64,000 bases of DNA from Cenococcum geophilum 1.58 (taxonomy: Eukaryota > Ascomycota > Dothideomycetes > Gloniales > Gloniaceae): the NCBI GenBank assembly GCA_001692895.1, contig KV748184.1, positions 2,976,001-3,040,000 of the forward strand, written 5' to 3'. Shown here piece after piece: positions 57,281-64,000 of the stretch (positions within the stretch are counted from its first letter, which is position 1; each line of letters begins with the position of its first letter). The notes under the pieces are model-generated. The model was given only the letters and a program-made list of their open reading frames with translations, was not told the origin of the DNA and made no database searches. Both the position numbers and the translations under genes were made by a program.

Positions 57281-59733
57281 ATGTTCACTCCAGTGCCCAC
57301 ATCCCTTACCGGCTCGAAGCGTGGAGCTACAGGCAACGTTACCAACCGCGCCCATACGTCGGGATTAGGTTTCGACGGAGAACACCCGGCCGAGCACATT
57401 GACCCTCGTAATCTCTTTTGTGGCACTTGCGCAACCCAATCCTCCTGCTACTCTCCGGGAGATCCTCGTCCGTCGAAGAGAAGAGCTTCTGCCCGAAATG
57501 TTTCCGAACTCCATCACCAGGCCTCGAAAAACTCCGCCGCGGACCACTCATCACCTGTCGCTACCCCAGATGCTTGTTTACCGTCTTGCGATGAATGTGT
57601 TTTTGACAATAACTGTCCCGAGCAGTGCACGCTTCCCTGCTCTGGCGATAAGAACTGCTCAGCGGAAAATGTTTGCTGGGACCCCAACTGTGATGGAACT
57701 CCATGCTTCGAACAGTGTATGGACCCGCAATGCACGAAGTTGTCCTGCCCCGATAACCAATGTTTTTGCCAACAATGTGATGCCGAGAACTGTCCTCTGG
57801 AAGACCCATGGAGCTCTTGCCATACCTTACACCCAGCTCAGTCATGGCTAGGGCCTACATTTTGCCATGTGGGTCCCACTCGTCAATCTCAATACGATTA
57901 CCAGGTCCCATATTCGACCCTATCGAATCAGTGCACTCAGACCGCGTTTCCGCATTTCCCGTCGTTCGAGACCTCATATAGCCACTTCACCAGCTATCCC
58001 CGGCACACATATGGCGACTCAAATTCGCTCAGCCAAGGCCTATCATCGAATGACTATGCTGAACTATCTCAGTTCAATGATCAGCCGTCCGCGGCTGCTG
58101 GAGCATCCCTTCCACAGTCTTGTTCCCTAGGAATTCCGTTTGATCACTGCCATATTGACCCGCAATCTTGTTGCCATAGGTATATTGAGAAGTGCGACCT
58201 TTGTCCGGGCGTTCCTCAGTTCCACCCAAGTGCCGCAAGATTGAACGCTCAGCAACCATCTGGTCAATCACAGACTTACGGGCAGGAGAATTGCGAACAC
58301 CAATCTTCCTTTGTTGGCACCTCATCAGATAGTACAGCATACGACCAACCTTCCACATCTGATTCTACTGTCGCTATGACGGATGGACTTTCGGCATGCA
58401 GACAGAATGTCGGGCGGCCACCTCCTTGGTCCTTCGGAGGCTCACAGTTTTTTGTCGATTTGTTAACGACATCAGAAATGCATTCCAACCCAAGACCTGC
58501 ATTCAATACGTGGTCACTACCGGTGTCAAAAAACTTCAATGCGAGTATGGATGATTTAGACACAACATATCCTACTCCTGTCTCGAAATCGACCCCAGGT
58601 TCAACACGAGCAACAAGTGCTCCGCTGCCATTAGCACAATGTGAAGGACAAAGCAGGAGCTCCACTCTCTCACCTGACCAGTCCGCTGATGAAGAGATCA
58701 ACAGTAGGGCAATAAAATCAATGATCCCCACCCCTAATGAAGGCCTAAAGACACAGCCCAACAAAGTCCCCACTTGTCAATGGAACATGGCTTCTAGTGA
58801 AGCAGGAAATTCCATCCCCTGCTCACGTCACTTTGACTCTGCCAAGGCTCTTCATCACCACATTAAAACCGACCATGTCAATCAGCTTAATGGATCTTAT
58901 ACCTGTCGATGGATTGGATGCGAAAGCACTGACAAGGACTTCAAGCAACGCTCCAAACTGAGCAGACACCTACTCACTCATGCTGAGTGTAAGTAGATTA
59001 TACAATTTAGCTCTCGGATATCATTAGCTAACAAGTCGGTACAGACAGGCCTTTCGTGTGTGGGTTTGAAGGATGCGATAAGACATTTGGAACGAACCAG
59101 GCCAAAGACAATCATGAGCGCACGCATGAGGGAAAGAAGCCCTACGAATGCGAGTTTTGCGATTATGTCACCACCACTGCAACGCAGCTAAGTATGGTTT
59201 CCTCTGCCCTTTCATCGTACACAGAAGGAGCGAAGGGCTGACTAGCGCATAGAAACTCACACCAACGCAAAGCATGTCAAAGACAAACGATTCAAATGCC
59301 GAATGTGTGACTTTGCATGTGCAGACTCTTCTAATCTCTCTAAGCATGAGAAAAGTCAGTATTTTTTATCTATTCTTCCTCCGCTCTAGCACTAATGTAT
59401 CTCCTAGCACATAAAGCAAGACCGTACAGATGCCCGCACCCTGAATGTTCGTACAAGCCCGACTGCCGCTGGGGTATGTCATCATCTTACTACTCACAAG
59501 CCATATAAATGTTTTGCTCTAGGAAACTAACAAAACGTCTAGAAAATGTCAAGCGCCATTTCAAGAAATCAGGTCATTGTCCTGAACTTCTCATTGACGA
59601 CTCACCAGAGCAACTCGCTTACAAGAAAGCGGCGGCTGAAGAGGCCAGGAAAGATCCTTTGCCGAGGAAAAGCCAGAGTCGCGTTAAGAATTCTCAGACG
59701 CCTAGGGGATCTGAAGGTGAGGAGAGCTTATAG
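57281..59733 (+). CDS. C2H2 zinc-finger protein with Cys-rich N-terminal domain
   Basis: Probable nuclear DNA-binding protein. Five exons (57281-58988, 59045-59191, 59253-59354, 59408-59473, 59543-59733) give 737 residues. Residues about 98-175 hold some 20 cysteines in CxxC and CxxxC spacing (SCDECVFDNNC, CMDPQCTKLSC, CFCQQCDAENC), a possible extra metal-binding module. A long Ser/Thr/Pro-rich part follows. C2H2 fingers are clustered at the end: TCRWIGCES...LSRHLLTH, FVCGFEGCDKTFGTNQAKDN with HERTH, YECEFCDYVTTTATQLKTHT, FKCRMCDFACADSSNLSKHE and a last one ending VKRHFKKSGHC. Four introns cut within the finger region. I cannot assign an orthologue. Confidence 0.85.
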
Positions 59734-60489
59734 GCTTGGTTCTTGGTTTACATATTAGGCTGGTTCAGCTTTGTGATTGGGTAGCATTTAGATGGGTTAG
59801 GTGGAAAAAGTCCAGCGAATTGTTATGACTTATGGCTTATGTTAGACGACCAAAAGTACATGAATAGTAGATTTCAGAAGCAGATGGAATAATTGGGTAA
59901 TCGAGCATTCATTGAGTATCCAGACAATCCACGTAGAGCTTTTTAAAGGCGATAAACAGTCGTGGAAACCGCATCCACAGCCTCCGTGAGCAACTAAATT
60001 GAGAGACGAGTGTTAGAAATTTCTGAGTTCAAGTAGGTATTCTTAGACATAAATTAAGTCAAGCTAAATAGTGCTTTTTCGAGCGCTTGCTGCAATCACT
60101 GTACGGGTTAGCGGAATATTAAATGACGATGGCTTGTAAACTGTCAATACGGGTATTCTCATCCGAGTGAACTCATACGAGGACTATTCTTTATGCGCTC
60201 AGGTAAGTATGCACGGCCGTGACAACACAACAGGGAGATTTGTCTGGGAGTCAGTGCAAAGCAGGATCACTGTGAGCTTTTGAACAATTCTTGAGATATC
60301 TCAACAGGAGACGCCAGCCTATGTTCCGATTGTGCCAAGAAATTCAAACACTCAAGCAAGTCTGTCGGTAGAGATTCAGATGTCGACCGTGATTTTGTGG
60401 TGGTAAGGTACATCGTTGAACCGTGAAAAGCGCACTAATAGCCCGCGACGCAATGCTCTTGAGAAGAAAGAAGACCGGATCCAACCCAC
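59734..60489. other. Convergent 3' region C2H2/RPL35
   Basis: About 750 bp between convergent stop codons. I see no conserved frame, repeat or RNA gene. Confidence 0.4.
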
Positions 60490-61060
60490 TCATGCCGACG
60501 CCTACGAAACTGTCAGACTCAATTTTTCTCGAATTCAAATTATAGAGGGTATCTCGTACCTTGACTGCGTAATTCCGCTGAGGGAAGTGTGTCTGCTTTT
60601 TTTTCTGCTTCTCCGTCACTAGGCTCGCCTCGTGCTTCGTTAGCCGTCTCCGTATGGCGCGGGTCTGCTTTGATCGGAGATCAAGCGGGAGGTACTTCTT
60701 GTTTTTGTAGAAGAGGCGGAGCTGAGCGCGCTGGTTGGCATTGATGACTGTGAGGACGCGCGCGATTGCCTTTCGGACGTCATGGCTATTGGGGTCGGTG
60801 ATTAGCTTTCCATAAATTTCCGTCTTATGCATGAGCGTGTAATTTGAATGCGGTTTCGTACATCTTTGTGAGTTTTGAGGAGGCACCACCAGCGATCTTC
60901 TGTGTGCGGAGTTGGACAAGCTCCTGCTTTAGCTCATCGAGCTGCTTCTTCAACTCGTCCTTGTTCTTTCCCCAGAGCTGAGCCGCTTTGACTTTGCCGG
61001 ACGACTGAAGGTGGTTAGTATCCAATTCAATATCATTTCATAAAACTGGTATCTCACCAT
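60490..61060 (-). CDS. Cytosolic 60S ribosomal protein uL29 (L35)
   Basis: Sits at the polypeptide exit tunnel of the 60S subunit. Four exons (61060-61058, 61004-60862, 60785-60560, 60501-60490) give 127 residues, the usual length. The start codon alone forms exon 1 and joins to [18 protein letters not shown]. The family core follows: [20 protein letters not shown], then after the second intron [20 protein letters not shown] and [20 protein letters not shown]. The last exon is only 12 nt and adds ASA plus the stop; it is supported by a TCTGAC branch word 10 nt before its acceptor and by NYAVK at the preceding end. Reading through instead would add an unrelated tail. Confidence 0.93.
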
Positions 61061-61314
61061 AATGGGCGGTTATCGAGAAGTCGGATTGTTGGGTGTTGTT
61101 TCTCGTCGGTCGTCGGTCGTCGTCTAGTCTTGTGTCGTCGTCCGCAAATATCGAAGTCCAAATCTGTGGGCTTCGCTTAGTGGAAGAGCCGACTTGCCGA
61201 TGGCTCTGTCACATGTTTTACTCTTGGCGCCCATCTGCAACACTCACGACACCGGCGTAACGAGATGGAGTGATTTCTGGTTTATACAAAGCCCAAATTA
61301 TTTTCAAAGCCGAA
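61061..61314. promoter_or_regulatory. Shared divergent promoter RPL35/GOS1
   Basis: 254 bp between divergent start codons. A GTCGTCGGTCGTCGG-like run lies at about 61102-61125 on the plus strand and recurs as TCGTCG near 61135. It could be a ribosomal-protein-gene control site; no known consensus was matched. Confidence 0.45.
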
Positions 61315-62106
61315 ATGTCTTCTACAGGCGGCGGGTGGGCACAGCTGCGTCAGCAGGCCCGCTCGTTAGAGACACAGGTGCGTGCCGCTCTATTTCGGAG
61401 TTCAGGCCTGGGTGCTAACTAGGGAATGCAGACGGAATCGCTATTCCATACGTACTCACAGTATGCCTCGATGACGAATATACCCCAGAAGCCTTCCGAA
61501 GAAGAGCAGCGAACTGAAGCACAACTTCAAGACATCCTCGAAAAGGTAGTGTAATCTTACTATCGTCTTGCGTAGAAATTCAACTTAACATCAGTTGAAC
61601 AGAGAGAAGCGCTCGTAGCCCAGCTAACCCGTCTCCTCGACTCTGAATCTGCCCTTACGTCCTCTGCTCTCAAACAGAACAACCTTGCTCGCCACCGCGA
61701 GATACTTCAGGACCACAGACGGGAACTCTCTCGCCTTAAATCAACTATTACGGATGCTCGGAATAAGGCCAATTTACTCTCCAACGTTCGATCCGATATC
61801 GACGCCTACAGGTCATCTAATCCGGGCGCTGCAGAAGCGGAGTATATGCTAGATGAGCGAAGGAGGATTGATAATAGCCATACCATGGCAGACAGTGTGT
61901 TGAGCCAAGCGTACGCTGTTAATGAAAGTTTTGGACTTCAGAGGGAGACACTTGCAAGCATCAATAGAAGGATCGTTGGGGCTGCGAGCCAAGTGCCAGG
62001 GATCAATAGCTTGATCGGGAGGATCGGGGCGAAGAAAAGGAGAGATGGAATTATTTTAGGAAGCTTCATAGCATTCTGTTTCCTCATGTTGTTGTACTTC
62101 TGGTGA
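61315..62106 (+). CDS. Golgi Qb-SNARE GOS1
   Basis: SNARE of intra-Golgi transport (GS28 family). Three exons (61315-61377, 61432-61545, 61603-62106) give 226 residues, normal for Gos1. The N-terminus WAQLRQQARSLETQTESLFH leads into the regulatory helices (REALVAQLTRLLDSES). The SNARE helix lies around residues 140-200 (NSHTMADSVLSQAYAVNESF, LASINRRIVGAASQVPGINS). The membrane anchor GIILGSFIAFCFLMLLYFW is at the very C-terminus, as expected of a tail-anchored protein. Confidence 0.94.
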
Positions 62107-62267
62107 CTTGAGGCTTGTGTATGGCGTTAGGGGGCTTTGGCTGGATATCCTGTGGGCGTTCGTTCTACTGTGCAGGAGTTTTTGGGATAAGGCACCTCCT
62201 AGGAATTTGGAGTTTCGTCTTTCATATTGTACAACTATCGTACCGTCCATCATATTTTACAGATGAG

Positions 62268-63361
62268 TTAGGAAGCTCCGGCCGCAACGGCTTCAGTTTC
62301 AAGTTCTTCTTCCACCTTCTGTGCCTTGGCTGGTTGCTTTTCTTTCCGGCGTGTTGCTTCTTCCACAAGCCTTTTCAACCCTCTTGTTAAATTCAGCTTC
62401 TCGTCTCCTTCCGCATTACCGCTTGCAGCCCAACGTATTCGGCAATCTTGGTCCAACAGGTACACATATCCCACCCGTCCATTTAGCAACCCAATAGTCT
62501 CCCGAATAGACTCGCTAACCCCTCTGTGAACAATAAAATATTTCCCCCAGTCCTCTGTCGTTTTCTGTCTCCGCAGCCTGTACTGAAACAAACGCACAAT
62601 CCATGCCTTAATTGCGTTCTCCTCGATATTAATCTCCACCCTCTGCGCCATCGCCTTATTATTGTCCAAAATTTCCTGCAGCTCCGGATTCTGCTCCATC
62701 CCTGTGAATGTATTCACCTGTGCTTCTCCCCAAACACTAGAAAAAACGGTAACAACAGAAACCTTGCCCCTCAGCACCGGCGTAGTATCTCGAGGGACTT
62801 TAGAAGAAGCTAGAGTCTTGCCATGGAGATTGGGAAAATGCAACGCAACGTTCGCCTTAAATATTTTTGGGTTCGCTAGGAAGGATTTGCCTTCACGGTA
62901 TTTCATGTTTGTGAAATCGCGGAAGTAGGGTTTTCCCATTTTTTGGGCTCTGCTCACAATTATAAGTCAGCACAAGCCTCCGGACAAATTCTAGCTTTGG
63001 CAGTATCTTGATGCATAACTGTTGGCGCTACATACAATTCTTTCCGCCGTTTAAGATGTCTATCCCAATTGACGAAATCATCGCGCCGTTGTCGGAGTGA
63101 CCGGTTATCGAGACCCGTATTTTCACCTGGTTGAGGAGGGTCTGCAAAGCCAATTGGGCGTCCTAAAGGTCTGGGAACAAATTCCTCCTCGTCTTTGGTG
63201 CTTGCTCGGGCTCGGTATGGTTGTAGAGAAGAGAACAGTCTAGAACTCTCCACGTGAACGCGTGCAGATGTACGAGATGCGCGCCATTGACAAAGTGTGC
63301 ATGTTTTCGGCCTTCCGAAGGCTATTGAACGGAATGAAAGGAAGAATGATCGATCGAACAT
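62268..63361 (-). CDS. Mitochondrial ATP synthase assembly factor ATP10
   Basis: Inner-membrane chaperone for subunit 6 assembly into the F0 sector. Two exons (63361-63036 and 62949-62268, 86-bp intron) give about 335 residues. The N-terminus MFDRSFFLSFRSIAFGRPK is basic and aromatic, as a presequence should be. Family landmarks are MGKPYFRDFTNMKYREGKSF, VSVVTVFSSVWGEAQVNTF, WGKYFIVHRGVSESIRETI, GYVYLLDQDCRIRWAASGNA and a final helix GLKRLVEEATRRKEK. The start was taken at 63361, not at the further upstream Met, because the preceding residues look unlike a presequence. It is convergent with GOS1 at 161 bp. Confidence 0.92.
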
Positions 63362-63686
63362 GGTGATGTGGATATGTACAGCTTCCCGTTGATTGATATC
63401 CTGGAGAAATGCTTGGCAGGGCATATTTCGGTCTTGGCAGACTCTCGGATTCAACCCTTCAAGTGCGCAAGCACGGTATCACAGCAACACGTAGAGCAAC
63501 ATTAAAGCTACCACTTCAACTTTCTTAGAATTCCAAATGTTCACTCCTGTGATTTAACATTGCCCCGTCGACTGTTCTAAGGATTTCAGTCGACAATTAG
63601 GCACAAATTAAATCATTGTTTGGTAGATAAATTTTCCATAATCGCATTGTCCCATAATTGTCATCTATTCTAATAAACCTATGAAA
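63362..63686. other. Intergenic region
   Basis: 325 bp upstream of ATP10 and downstream of the edge gene. AT-rich, no feature recognised. Confidence 0.4.
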
Positions 63687-64000
63687 TCAGCCTGATGGAA
63701 CTTTAACAACCTCCCAATTCTTCTCCCAGCCATTTGAATTTGCCTTCTCCAAGTCGTCCTTCATGACAAACATTCTCCTCTGCCCACAAAAACCGCCTGC
63801 ATCCGCTATGCGGTTTACTATTTCAAATGACCCCCACTGTTTGGCATGCTCGTTTGGAATCCATACCTTCTCCTGCACCAGTGAGCCAGCCGCGTGCGTT
63901 CGGCGAGGGTTATGCTCCGGGTATCCTATCTTACTGACAAAGTACTGCACAAACTGGAAAATGCGTTCATAGCGCCGCCAAAACGGCAGCCAGTCCCAAG
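63687..64000 (-). CDS. C-terminal part of an unrecognised protein (window edge)
   Basis: The frame is open from the window edge to a stop at 63687, showing the last about 104 residues. Visible sequence includes WLPFWRRYERIFQFVQYFVS, KIGYPEHNPRRTHAAGSLVQ, EKVWIPNEHAKQWGSF and IADAGGFCGQRRMFV. It is basic and aromatic, with no membrane segment or known motif. The next gene (ATP10) is mitochondrial, but that does not tell us where this one acts. I cannot name the family from this fragment. Confidence 0.6.
   Translation of the reverse strand, partial: WDWLPFWRRYERIFQFVQYFVSKIGYPEHNPRRTHAAGSLVQEKVWIPNEHAKQWGSFEIVNRIADAGGFCGQRRMFVMKDDLEKANSNGWEKNWEVVKVPSG

Overview
The window is nuclear DNA of a filamentous ascomycete (Pezizomycotina; a leotiomycete-like genome is my guess, from gene style only). 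The evidence is short GT-AG introns of about 47-105 bp with CTAAC/CTGAC-like branch sites, tightly packed housekeeping genes often facing each other, two Zn(II)2Cys6 regulators with fungal-only partner domains, and AT-rich islands of decayed mobile DNA.

Layout. 1-20 kb is a dense housekeeping block: an unrecognised Ser/Pro-rich protein, MRE11 (DNA break repair) divergent from RSM19 (mitochondrial ribosome), TAF10 (TFIID/SAGA), an F-box protein, ARP3 (Arp2/3 complex), a threonine-aspartase-type Ntn hydrolase and TFB4 (TFIIH). 21-27 kb holds a Baeyer-Villiger-type flavin monooxygenase and a Zn2Cys6 regulator, separated by two inverted-repeat elements. 27.6-33.4 kb carries the casein kinase 2 beta subunit, a small two-exon hypothetical gene and a Zn2Cys6/DUF3425-like regulator. 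34.4-39.1 kb is a degraded island. It contains an MFS transporter pseudogene split by a hAT-like element with an 8-bp target duplication, and two very short LTR-like elements with perfect 5-bp duplications. 39.5-41 kb is a bHLH factor. 41.9-45.8 kb is a block of broken, unrecognised coding fragments.

From 46 kb the housekeeping genes resume: ERB1 (60S biogenesis) divergent from PRP5 (spliceosomal DEAD-box helicase), a small SVIP-like protein with a p97/Cdc48-binding motif, a C2H2 zinc-finger protein, RPL35, GOS1 (Golgi SNARE), ATP10 (ATP synthase assembly) and one partial gene at the edge. Between the SVIP-like and C2H2 genes sits a 3.4-kb transposase-less element with inverted ends and a 9-bp target duplication, which suggests a Mutator-like family. 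It is filled with 12-bp tandem arrays that fold into a roughly 1-kb hairpin. The same 12-bp word appears inside the small element at 23.1-23.6 kb.

The most notable anomalies are this composite element and a perfect 53-bp tandem duplication in ERB1 that breaks its frame. All gene models were spliced by hand and checked only for frame consistency. No database search was possible.
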